Source: CBDDKS01 sp965230335
GTDB taxonomy: Bacteria; Pseudomonadota; Gammaproteobacteria; Enterobacterales; Kangiellaceae
DNA length: 64,000 bases
Reading direction: 5' to 3'
Assembly (NCBI GenBank): GCA_965230335.1
Contig: CBDDKS010000006.1
Coordinates: forward strand, 620,001-684,000
Shown here in pieces: positions 1 to 10,000 of this stretch. The notes beneath the pieces are model-generated. The model did not search any database. It was given only the letters and a program-made list of their open reading frames with translations, and had not been told where the DNA came from. A program made the translations under genes and the position numbers. How positions within the stretch are numbered: the first letter of the stretch is position 1; every line of letters starts with the position of its first letter.

Positions 1-280
1 TGGTGGCTCCCATAATTTCACGGTTTGCTTTAATGGCATTTTCACCTTCAAGCACCTGAACCATCACAGGACCTGATGTCATAAATTCAACCAAAGCATT
101 AAAAAATGGACGTTCTTTATGCTCAGCATAGAAGCCTTCGGCCTTTTCTTTGCTCAAATGCAACATTTTAGAAGCAATGACTTGTAAACCCGCTCTTTCA
201 AAACGGCTATAGACTTCACCAATAACATTTTTTGCAACTGCATCGGGCTTAATAATAGAAAACGTGCGTTCAATCGTCAT
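1..280 (-). CDS. ndk: Nucleoside diphosphate kinase (5' part of gene only)
   Basis: The reverse strand encodes MTIERTFSIIKPDAV at the amino end and continues through KERPFFNALVEFMTSGPVM and LEGENAIKANREIMGAT before leaving the window. This is the conserved first two thirds of NDK, which transfers the gamma phosphate between NTPs and NDPs through a phospho-histidine. The catalytic histidine lies beyond the edge and is not seen. The ATG at 280 is the family's usual start. A TATAAT box about 90 bases upstream suggests its own promoter, although the peptidase gene upstream has the same orientation. Confidence 0.95.
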   Translation of the reverse strand, partial: MTIERTFSIIKPDAVAKNVIGEVYSRFERAGLQVIASKMLHLSKEKAEGFYAEHKERPFFNALVEFMTSGPVMVQVLEGENAIKANREIMGAT

Positions 281-368
281 AACATGACTCCACAATCATT
301 GAATCTACCCAATGCCAGACTGTCTTTTTTGAAAAGCAAAGGGTATAAGTTAAACAAAAACGGCGCGC

Positions 369-374
369 ATTATA
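369..374 (-). promoter_or_regulatory. Candidate -10 box of ndk promoter
   Basis: On the reverse strand a perfect TATAAT lies in the context GAGGGTATAATGCG, about 90 bases before the ndk start. No good -35 hexamer is seen at 17 bases, so this is a plausible but unproven promoter. Confidence 0.4.
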
Positions 375-425
375 CCCTCTGAGAGGCAAAAATCCTACTT
401 TTTATCGAGCCTTGATTAGTTCTAT

Positions 426-442
426 CTAGAACCTGTTTATCT
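426..442. repeat. Half copy of the dispersed palindromic repeat
   Basis: CTAGAACCTGTTTATCT resembles one arm of the palindrome at 57818-57870. It overlaps the stop codon of the neighbouring peptidase gene, a position shared with other copies. It is a short, diverged match. Confidence 0.4.
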
Positions 443-1658
443 AGGCCTCATAGCCAAAAGGATCATCAATCGAATGCGAAGGCTGCGTAAACCATTGTGG
501 ACCTTCATCCGTCATATAAAAATGATCTTCGAGACGGATACCAAACTCACCAGGAATACAAATCATAGGTTCGTTACTGAAACACATCCCTTTCGCCAAA
601 GGCGTATCATTACCACCCACTAAATAAGGCCATTCATGGATATCCAAACCAACACCATGACCGGTTCTATGAGGCAAACCAGGTAAATCATACCCAGGAC
701 CAAAGCCTTTTTGCGTTAAATAATCACGTGCCGCCTGATCAACCTGACTACAGGCTTCACCAATTTTGGCAGCCTCAAAAGCTGCTTTCTGCGCTGCTTT
801 TTCAATATCCCACACTTGTCTTTGACGTGCATTAATCTCACCAAAAACATAGGTTCTTGTAATATCTGAATTATAACCTTGTAACTGACACCCGGTATCT
901 ATAAGCACCATATCATTTTTTTCTAAATGCTTGGGTTGTCTGACACCATGAGGATAAGCCGAATCTTCACCAAACAACACAATACAAAAATAAGACCCTT
1001 TAGGTGCACCTACCTTTTTATGGGCCTGGTGAATAAACTGTGTCACCTCATCTACACTGATACCTTCATATAAAATACGAGCTGCCGCTTTATGCACTTC
1101 CAAAGTCATGTCTTTTGCCCTTTGTAACAAAGCCAACTCACCTTCAGACTTTGATTGACGACATCCTGCCGTCACCACCTTGGCATCCATGTATTGAAAG
1201 TTGGGATGCGCCTGTCGAATACCATCCACAATAAAAAAGGGCGTTGATTCATCAATGGCAATCACACCTTCAGAAACATCACGCCCATTCAAAATGTCAC
1301 CAACTAACGCATAAGGATTTTCATGCTCCTGCCAACCATGAATCTTGCCTTCAATCTGCATGAAATCTTGCAAAGTCCCCTCTTCAAAAGCAGGACCAAT
1401 ATATTCCACGTCCCCCTTTGCAAAGATAAAAGCACCCACCATACGTTCACTGGCTGACCAACGCATACCCGTAAAATAATATAAATTCGTTCCCGCATTA
1501 AGATATAAAGCATCAATGTTATGCTTTTTCATTAATAACTTCGCTTTTTTTAAGCGCGCTTGAAACTCATCCTCCGATATGGCAGCAACACCTTCTGCCA
1601 TATTTGTGAGGTTTTGCAATTCTTGTTCAGCGGTAGAACCACCAACACCTAATGTCAT
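441..1658 (-). CDS. M24 family metallopeptidase (Xaa-Pro peptidase/creatinase type)
   Basis: The protein is about 405 residues and has the pita-bread fold plan: an N-terminal creatinase-type domain (about residues 30-165) and a C-terminal M24 catalytic domain. Metal ligands can be read in order: D in VLIDTGCQ, D in NSDITRTY, H in HRTGHGVGLDIHE, E in SNEPMI and E in IRLEDHF. These five match the dimetal site of prolidase and aminopeptidase P. It should cleave Xaa-Pro dipeptides or N-terminal Xaa-Pro bonds in the cytoplasm; the exact substrate cannot be told. I place the start at the ATG at 1658; a TTG four codons upstream is less likely. Confidence 0.88.
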   Translation of the reverse strand: MTLGVGGSTAEQELQNLTNMAEGVAAISEDEFQARLKKAKLLMKKHNIDALYLNAGTNLYYFTGMRWSASERMVGAFIFAKGDVEYIGPAFEEGTLQDFMQIEGKIHGWQEHENPYALVGDILNGRDVSEGVIAIDESTPFFIVDGIRQAHPNFQYMDAKVVTAGCRQSKSEGELALLQRAKDMTLEVHKAAARILYEGISVDEVTQFIHQAHKKVGAPKGSYFCIVLFGEDSAYPHGVRQPKHLEKNDMVLIDTGCQLQGYNSDITRTYVFGEINARQRQVWDIEKAAQKAAFEAAKIGEACSQVDQAARDYLTQKGFGPGYDLPGLPHRTGHGVGLDIHEWPYLVGGNDTPLAKGMCFSNEPMICIPGEFGIRLEDHFYMTDEGPQWFTQPSHSIDDPFGYEA

Positions 1659-1770
1659 AAAATTACCCAATAGTGAAGTCGCTAAATAGATAAGTTATAT
1701 ACTAAATCAATTTAGAATGTTATCCAATAAAATGTAGGATATGTTCTAAAACATGGATATTCATAAATCG

Positions 1771-1810
1771 GGTATTATCAGGTATAATCAGGTATAGAAT
1801 CGGATATGAG
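1771..1810 (+). promoter_or_regulatory. 10-bp direct repeats upstream of fic, with embedded -10-like box
   Basis: GGTATTATCA, GGTATAATCA and GGTATAGAAT follow one another at exact 10-base spacing, with a weaker fourth unit (CGGATATGAG). The block ends six bases before the Fic start codon and contains TATAAT. Helically phased repeats over a promoter suggest a repressor site. The winged-helix tail of the Fic protein is a candidate ligand; that is inference. Confidence 0.45.
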
Positions 1811-1816
1811 GCTGGA

Positions 1817-2863
1817 ATGAAAGAACCCCAAATCACACTAGGCCAAGACTTAGTGCAATTGGTTGCTGATATTGACGAGTTTAAGGGCAGATGGCAAGCC
1901 CTTAAAACCCTGTCGCCAGAGCGATTGCAGGAATTGCGTAAAGTCGCCACCATTGAGAGTGTCGGTTCATCGACGCGCATTGAAGGCGCGAAGCTTAGTG
2001 ATGCACAGGTAGAAACCTTATTATCCAGTCTGTCGTCAACCTCATTTGAAACACGTGACGAACAGGAAGTCGCAGGGTATGCAGAAGCAATGGACTTAGT
2101 TTTTCAATCTTATGATGATTTGCATTTAACCGAAAATCATATCCGGCAACTGCATCAAGTGTTATTACGACATAGTAATAAAGATGAACGTCATCGCGGC
2201 TCTTATAAAACACTACCTAACCATGTGATTGCCAAAGATGCGCAAGGTAATGAAATCGGTATCGTCTTTGAAACCACTGCACCGTTTGATACGCCCCACG
2301 AAATGGAGGAGTTAGTAAAATGGACAACTAAAACGATTGACGAAACGGCTATGCACCCATTATTGATCACGGCGGTTTTTATTGTTGTCTTTCTGGCCAT
2401 TCACCCGTTTCAGGATGGTAACGGCAGACTGTCGCGTATTCTGACAACATTACTACTGTTGAGGGCAGGCTACGATTATGTACCTTATGCTTCACTTGAA
2501 AGCATCGTTGAAGAAAATAAAGATATTTATTACAAAGCATTACGCCGCACGCAAACTACCTTAAGACAAGAAGCTGATTGGGAACCGTGGCTTGGCTTTT
2601 TCCTGCGCTGTCTAAAAAAGCAAAAAGAAAATCTGGCAACTAAAATAGAGCAGGAAAAAAATCATAGTGATATTAAATTACCATTATTATCGGTAAAAAT
2701 ATTAGAACTCCTGAAACAACATAATCGTTTAACAATAGCGCAAATCGTTAAATTGAGTGGAGCTAACCAAAACACATTAAAAGTCAGACTGAGAGAACTA
2801 GTGAATAATGGTCGTATTCAACGCCACGGCAAAGCACGCGCGACTTGGTATAACCTAACATGA
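1817..2863 (+). CDS. Fic family protein (AMP-transferase) with C-terminal winged helix
   Basis: The 348-residue protein carries the Fic catalytic motif HPFQDGNGR (about residues 197-205), where the histidine transfers AMP from ATP to a target hydroxyl. Near residue 52 it has SSTRIEG, which fits the (S/T)xxxE(G/N) inhibitory motif placed N-terminal to the Fic domain. This is the class II self-inhibited layout, with the glutamate blocking ATP gamma phosphate binding. The last 60 residues (ILELLKQHNRLTIAQIVKLS and following) read as a winged helix-turn-helix, common in this Fic/DUF4172-type group. No separate antitoxin gene is adjacent, as expected for an internal inhibitor. The target is unknown. 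Confidence 0.92.
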   Translation: MKEPQITLGQDLVQLVADIDEFKGRWQALKTLSPERLQELRKVATIESVGSSTRIEGAKLSDAQVETLLSSLSSTSFETRDEQEVAGYAEAMDLVFQSYDDLHLTENHIRQLHQVLLRHSNKDERHRGSYKTLPNHVIAKDAQGNEIGIVFETTAPFDTPHEMEELVKWTTKTIDETAMHPLLITAVFIVVFLAIHPFQDGNGRLSRILTTLLLLRAGYDYVPYASLESIVEENKDIYYKALRRTQTTLRQEADWEPWLGFFLRCLKKQKENLATKIEQEKNHSDIKLPLLSVKILELLKQHNRLTIAQIVKLSGANQNTLKVRLRELVNNGRIQRHGKARATWYNLT

Positions 2864-3010
2864 ATAATAAATGCATCAATGTTAACGTCAAATTTAAAAA
2901 CAAATGATGACACTTGCAAAAAAACTGACACAATCTATGACCCAACAAGTGGTTTAAGATTTGGGGAGCATTCCAATACATCTAATTACTTTAATGTTAT
3001 TTCTACTTAG

Positions 3011-3505
3011 TTAAAAATAACTTTGAATGAAATCAGCCAACTTTGATTCCGCATTAACTTTTTTAAGAAACAGTTCTTCAGTTAAATTACTCTCACCATT
3101 TTTTGTTAACTCTAATTTATACAAATTATTACACTTTTCAGCTATCTCTGCTAATTTCTTATGTTTTTCTGAAGGTATATTATACAAATATTCCATCTTC
3201 CATATTTGCCAACTTGAAACATCTATTACCCAATCAGGATAATCTGGACATATATAGCTGCTGTTTGAAAATTCTTTATCTAATTCTTTAATCTCACTTT
3301 CTAAATAGTCAGTATCTTCCCATATGATTAACCCACTCATTCCTGAGTCATAAGAACATTTTTTTAAAACATGTTGAATAACTACTTTAGAAGGAAAAAT
3401 CTTATCTTTCTCGGATATAAAATTTGGTAGACACAATAAAAATTCATAAATACTAGTAACTTTTACAATTTCTTTATTGTCATTTCTTACTATTTTATAC
3501 TTCAT
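3011..3505 (-). CDS. Putative immunity protein for the RHS toxin tip (unknown family)
   Basis: This 164-residue, AT-rich gene starts one base after the stop codon of the giant RHS gene (TGA-T-ATG), so the two are almost certainly translated together. I recognise no family. The protein has no signal peptide or membrane segment, is rich in Lys, Glu and Trp, and has a middle stretch (ICPDYPDWVIDVSSWQIWKM) with several tryptophans. A small cytosolic protein directly after a polymorphic toxin tip is the standard position for a cognate immunity protein, and that is the only basis for the call. Confidence 0.6.
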   Translation of the reverse strand: MKYKIVRNDNKEIVKVTSIYEFLLCLPNFISEKDKIFPSKVVIQHVLKKCSYDSGMSGLIIWEDTDYLESEIKELDKEFSNSSYICPDYPDWVIDVSSWQIWKMEYLYNIPSEKHKKLAEIAEKCNNLYKLELTKNGESNLTEELFLKKVNAESKLADFIQSYF

Positions 3506-3506
3506 A

Positions 3507-4085
3507 TCAATTTGCTCTCATCAAGTTTGCACCAAACATTATAGCTTTAACTCCAACACAAATTCCAACTCTTCCAGGTTTATACCACTCAGGTATCCCT
3601 CCACCTATATGACGAAATCCTTTTTTATCAATTGCAACAAATCCATCTAAATTTCTCCCTCTAGGAAAAGCAAATAATTTAGACTCTAAATCTTTTTGAG
3701 TCATTACAACCCATGGAGGAATATCAGTAGCATACGCACCAGAAGGTCTAAATTTATGATCTACAGGGTGCTTAAACTCATTACTAGCATCGATACATTG
3801 GTCTGAAAATATTTGTCTAGCATCAGGGAAAGCAGTATAGTGATAAACTAAATCTGTTTTTCTTCGTCCATTTTTAGCTGCTTCTAATTCCATTTTAGTC
3901 TCTAATTCTTTTCGAGCTTCAGCTAATGCAGTAGTCGAAACACTAATTTGGCTAGGAATAACCGCTCCTAAAGACAACATCAATTTTGTGCTAAACCGAA
4001 TTAGATATCTAGTTGTAGAAATAGTAGCTGTTGTTACTAAAGTACTTTGTTGATTTTGAGCTATTGATAATCCACCTAAATCTGC
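3507..4085 (-). other. RHS C-terminal tip: HYD1-like ADP-ribosyltransferase toxin domain
   Basis: The last 192 residues follow the conserved DPTGNF junction. They hold LVYHYTAFPDARQIF near residue 3886, then RPSGAYATDIPPW near 3920, and GRNLDGFVAID near 3950. The order H-Y-T, then G-(A/V)-Y-x-T-D-x-P-P, then a late Asp is that of the Tox-ART-HYD1 group of predicted ADP-ribosyltransferases. The domain starts around residue 3880; the segment before it (3807-3879) is a hydrophobic then Ala/Glu-rich linker. The assignment rests on motif reading only. Confidence 0.6.
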
Positions 4086-7000
4086 AAAATTCCCCGTCGG
4101 ATCAATCATATTCACTGGGTCAACATTGGCATAGAGATATTTATGCAAGGTCACTGGATCACTATTCACACCCATCCAGGTATCCATTTGGGTAAAGCGG
4201 CCTGTTGCCTGGTTGTAGTAACGTGCTCTTAGGTAATATTGATCTAATGTGCTATCAAACTGCTCACCTGTGTATAGATAAGCATTCTCTGTTGAGCCAA
4301 ACTGAGCAAGCAACGAACCAAAGGCATCATAATAATAATTATCGGTTACAATACCACTGGTATTGGTTAATAAGCGTGTTGAGCCCAAACCATCATAATG
4401 ATAATGGAATACACTGTTGTTTCTTTTTTGGCTTAAGAGGTCATCACCAAAGAGATACTCCACCTGTATTTGCTGAGTGGCATCTGACTCTGCAACCACT
4501 TGTGCATACTGCTGGTTGGTATCAATCAAGAAGTGTATGACTGTGCCATCATCTGTTTTTTGATTACGAATACCATCAATGTTGTATTGATAACTGGCGT
4601 TTGTTGTTGTGCCTCCTTGTGTGATTTCAGCAGTCGTCAGTTGTTGCTTTGCATTGTAGGTATAAGTCGTGAAATCGGCATCAATGCTTTTGGTTAAGGT
4701 ATTCCCCATCGCATCATAGGTGTAGATCTCACCACCCGCCTGAGTTAAGCGATCATTAGCATCATAGGTATAAGCCGTACTCACACCATTGATAGTAGAG
4801 AATATCCGATTACCCACTTTGTCATATTGATAGCTGGCAGTATGGTCACCATTTAAGCTATCAACAATACTCTCACCCGTTAAACGATACAGATTATCGT
4901 AAGTGTAAGAAGACGTACGTCCATTCAGCTCTGTGATTTGTGTCCGTCTGCCTGTAGGATGCAAACTGTAATCAAACTGTTGATACACCGAATCATCAGC
5001 CCGCTTTTCCTGTATTTGAGTCAAGCGATTCAAACTGTCATACACATAATCGGTTTTGTTGCCATTACTGTGCTCAACCTGAGAACGATTACCCACAGCA
5101 TCATAGGTATAACGTGTGATACGGCCATCGGCATCTGTGACGGTTTCTAATCGATTCAAGACATCATAGGTCATGCTTTCTGTGCGTATATTGCCATTAG
5201 CATACCTAATCGTTAATTGGGTTTTATTACTATTGGCATCATACTGATAAGCCAACACCTCACCTGATGGCTTGGTTTCTTCAATTAATCGATTGAGTTC
5301 ATCATACACATAAGTCCAACTACCCTGACTGTTGGTCGCACTTAAACGATTACCTACTGCATCATAAGTGAATGTCTCGAATGAATTATCTTTACCATAG
5401 TCAATACGCACCATTCGGTCATTTACGTCATAGGTATAAGTAGTGACATCACCATTGAAATCTGTTTTTGTCAGCATATTGCCCACAGCATCATAGGTGA
5501 AACTTTCTACCTGACCCAAAGGTAATGTACGGGTTAACACACGACCCAGATTATCATAACTCCAACGCGTGGTGCGGCCTTCTGCATCCGTTTGTGTCAG
5601 CTTGTTACCCTGCTCATCATAGGTAAAGCTTGTCTCTTGATTTAACGCATCAATAACCTTGGTTAAACGACCCAACTTATCATATTCATAGCGGGTTTCT
5701 ATGCCGGCCTGATCTGTTTCAGCAATTCTGCGATCCACCTTATCGTAAGTACTGAGTGTTTTTAAGGTAATATCGGGATAAATGGTTTCTACCAATCGGG
5801 ACTTGGCATCAAAGATAAATTGCATGCGATGGCCACGCGCATCAACCATGGCAGTACGCAAACCTCTAGGGTCGTATTCGGATTGAGTTTCCTGACCAAG
5901 TGCATCTCGCACCAGTGTTCTTCTATCTGCTGCATCATACCCAAATTCGGTTCTTAGGTTACGCTCATCAATTTCAGCAATTACACGACCAGCAACATCA
6001 TACTCCATACTTGAACGCGGGTTATCGGTATCATCTGCGGGTGTACTATCTGGCAGAATGGTTTCAACCAAACGATTGACTTTGTCATACACCATCTTGG
6101 TCACACGGCCCAACCTATCAGTCTCTTGAATCAGATTATTTTCTGCATCATAAACCATGGTTTCTGTTGTGCCATCGGGATAACGTGTGAGTACTAAGTT
6201 GCCACGTGCATCATATTCCATCTCTGTACGACGACCTAAGGCATCAATCACAGCACTTTCTTTATCAATACCATTGTATTCGGTACGTGTGATATTACCT
6301 TCTGCATCGGTAGTTTGTGTTAAACGACCTTTGGCATCATACACAAAGCTGGTGGTTTCTGTTTGTAGATTGCCTTGGCTATCGGTTCGAGTTGTGGTTT
6401 CACTTAAGCGACGTCCCATATCATCCACCACATAATCTGTACGTACCCCTTCAGCATCAATCATGGCCGTCTGGAAGCCTTTGCTGTTGTACTCATTAAT
6501 GGTTGTTTGACCTTCAGCATCGGTAATTCGACTTAACTCTCCTGTTTGTGAATCATAATTCAAAACTGTCACATTACCCAACGCATCAGTGATTTGCCCC
6601 AAAGGTCCTGCTGAAATCAGTGCACCACCAATCGTATTGTTTAAATAGAAATTACTGATAACCCGGTTACCAATTTCATCTGTTGAGGTTTCGAACTGAT
6701 TAAAGCCACCATAAGTATCTGTCGTTACATGACCCAATGGATCGGTTTCTGTTAACTGATTACCCAAGCGATCTACTGTCCAGGTGGTGGTATGTCCTAA
6801 AGCATTGGTACGTGTCAACTCATGACCCACAGCATCATAGGTATGTAATGTGGTCTCTCCTTCAGCATTGGTTTGGGATAACACATCACCCCGATCGTTA
6901 TACACATAAGTTGTCGGATTACCATTGCGGTCTTTAATGGTTTCTACACGCCCACTGATATCATGGGTGTATTCAATACGGTTACCATCGGCATCAATCG

Positions 7001-10000
7001 TGGCGATTAAACGGCCATCATTGTCATACTCATTACGGGCAACCTGAATACCCCGTGGGTCAATAATGTTCTCCAGATAATGAGGCGGTAAATTCGGATT
7101 GGTTAAATAAGTATAAGTCGTGCGATTACCCACCTGATCGGTAAAGGCAATCAAATCACCATTGACATCGTATTCATAGGTTAACTCTGTGGCATCGGGT
7201 GCAATGACTTTAGTAATACGACCTGCTGCATCACGCACAAAAGTCACACTCTCACCTGCCGAATGAATAATGCCATCTTCACCAAAGGTTAAGGTATTGC
7301 CACCTTCCGGCTCTTTGATTTCTCGTATAGTGAAACCTTGATCAAGAATAAGCTCCCGACCTTCTGCTGTGGTTAATTTATAACGCTGTGGATTAATCGG
7401 CACACCTGGATTGGTTGGATCGGCCAGGCTGCCATTAATCAAGCGCCCAAAGTTATTATCCAATGCTTCAAGTGTAGCACCATTGTCACTATCCACCGCT
7501 TCAAATACCAGATTAACATCTAATACAGCTACAGCCTGATTACACTCTGGTGATGCCTTAGCAGCAAACTCCAACACGTCACCATCAGGTAGAGTCACTG
7601 TCACCTGATTTTTTCCTGCTGCCTGTACACAAAAATCAACCAGAACACCTAATGGACCTGATGCAAACTGATTCAGTGCCCAACCAAAACCTGGCGTACG
7701 AGATTCATGTACACGCACATTCTGGTAATCGACTGTCCAACCGAAACCAAAGTCCAAATCTTCATGACTACGACGTGTATCATAGGTACGGATAATACTA
7801 ATGGGTAAACCCGCCATGGGGATATTTAAATCTTCAAAGGAGACTGAGAAATGACTCACTTTCATTTCACCATCCAGGGTGACTGTCACACTGTCTTCAC
7901 TGATTTGTCCGTTGATATCGGTTGCTTGTAATATCAATGTATATTGACCATTCAACATTAACGTCGGATCTAAAGTAGCAATAGTATTATCCGTAAGATT
8001 GGTTGTGCCTTCAGTCAGTAATACAAACTCATCAGGTGGTGAGCCGGCTTCTTTACGAAATAGTCGCCAGTTAGTTAGGTTACTATCTGACACACTCACG
8101 GTAATGGGTGTCGGTGTTGTAATCACCGAGTCTGTTAATGGACTGGCAATACTTACCACAGGTGCCGGATCATTTGGATCTCGCACTCTGAAGATATCAC
8201 TAATAACAAAGCTTTCAAATTGATCAACCACTGTTGCTTCAACAATATGCTCACCAATTCCTGAAGCTGTGATTTGTGCTTCGAAGTTACTGTCCAATGG
8301 GATGGGATTACCATCAAGGGTTGCTGTAACCGTAAACGGTGCAACAGCATTCATCGGCGTAACCGTGACAGACACAGTATCACCTTCATTGACAAACTCA
8401 GGTGTCACCACTAAGTCGGCTGATAAGACAACTGTGTCAGATAATACCTGTAGGCTCCATCCCTGCTCGACAAAACCCAGTGCATCAGCAACACGCACAG
8501 TCACAGGCACCGTTTGCTCACTTGTGGGTGCCCACTCAATGAGACCATCATTGGAAATCATCATACCGGTTGGTGCATCAACCAACTGATAACTCAAGGT
8601 ATCACCATCGGCATCCGTTGCGACAAGCTGATACTGATAGATCTGATTGGCTTTCGTTATCGTATTTGGCGTACTGGTAATAACAGGAAGGCTGTTAGGC
8701 TGTGTGGCTTGTACATTAATCTGCCAGCTTTGCTCAGCAAAACCACTAGCATCAGATACACGTAATATCACATCCGCTGTTTGTACATTGCCAGGTATCC
8801 AGGTAATTAAACCATCATTGGAAACCGTCATACCTGTCGGTGCAGTTTGCAAACTATAGGTTAACACATCACCATCTGCATCACTGGCCACCACTTGATA
8901 TTGATATGGAATATTAACAACCGCATTAAACACAGGCTGACTACTAATAACGGGGACAGAATTACTACTGACTTCCAGTTGATAGGTTTGCTCTGTTGTT
9001 GCACCTTGTGTATCCGTGACGGCCACCACAATGGTTTCTGTACCAAGACTGGTTGGTAACCATTGGATTTCACCAGTGAAACGATGAATACTCATATCCA
9101 CAGGTGCTGATGTTAAGGCAAAAAGGATATCATCCCCATCAGGATCATTGGCTTGCACATCATAACGATAAGGTTGATTCAGTGTTGCAAAAACCAAAGG
9201 TTGGGATGTAATTTGTGGTGCATTATTCTGTGTACCTGATGGTGCAATATTGATAGTAAATCTTTGTATGGCACTGCGCCCGGATAAATCTATGGCAGAC
9301 ACTTCAATAAATGTACTACCACTTTGCTCTGCTTGCGGTGTCCACTGGATCTCTCCTGTAACAGAGTTGATGCTCATTCCATAAGGCGCTCTTATGAAAT
9401 AATAACGTAGCTCATCGGTTGAATTATCGTCTTCAGCAATCACTTGATAACGATACAATTGACCAACCGTGGCAGTTGATACAAAGCTTGAAGTAATACG
9501 TGGAGACGCAACGGCTTCTCTTGCACCAATACTCCAGGATTCTACATCGGTTAAACCATCATTATCGGTTACTTCTATCACCATGGTGCGTGCAGAAGTC
9601 ATATTGTTAACTGTTGAACACTCTTCTAATTGAGGAGATGGCTTGATTACTGCAAAAATTTCATCACCTAAATCATTCGGGTCATTAACACTTAAGAAAT
9701 AACTTTGTGTTTGTCGGATAACAGGGAATTCATTTAATACCATTTCACCCAGTTTATTATCTGCAACCGTCGGATCATTTTTATAAATTTCAACAATATT
9801 TCCTGATGCTATGCTTGCAGTACCTCGGTTAGCAACAAGAACTTCAACTTGGTAGGACTGTCCATCAAAATCAGCTTTAACCGCACTAATAACCAAATCA
9901 CCCAAACGGCCAGAAGGCAATGTTTGATTAGCTACTTCAGCTGTTTGACCAACAGAAGCAATATAATGATTGGTTAAACGTAATTGCTCATCAACCTGTC

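Noticed and set aside
8861..9073. Short open frames antiparallel or shifted inside the giant RHS gene
   Set aside because: They follow the repeat structure of the long gene, have no ribosome sites and encode no recognisable domains.
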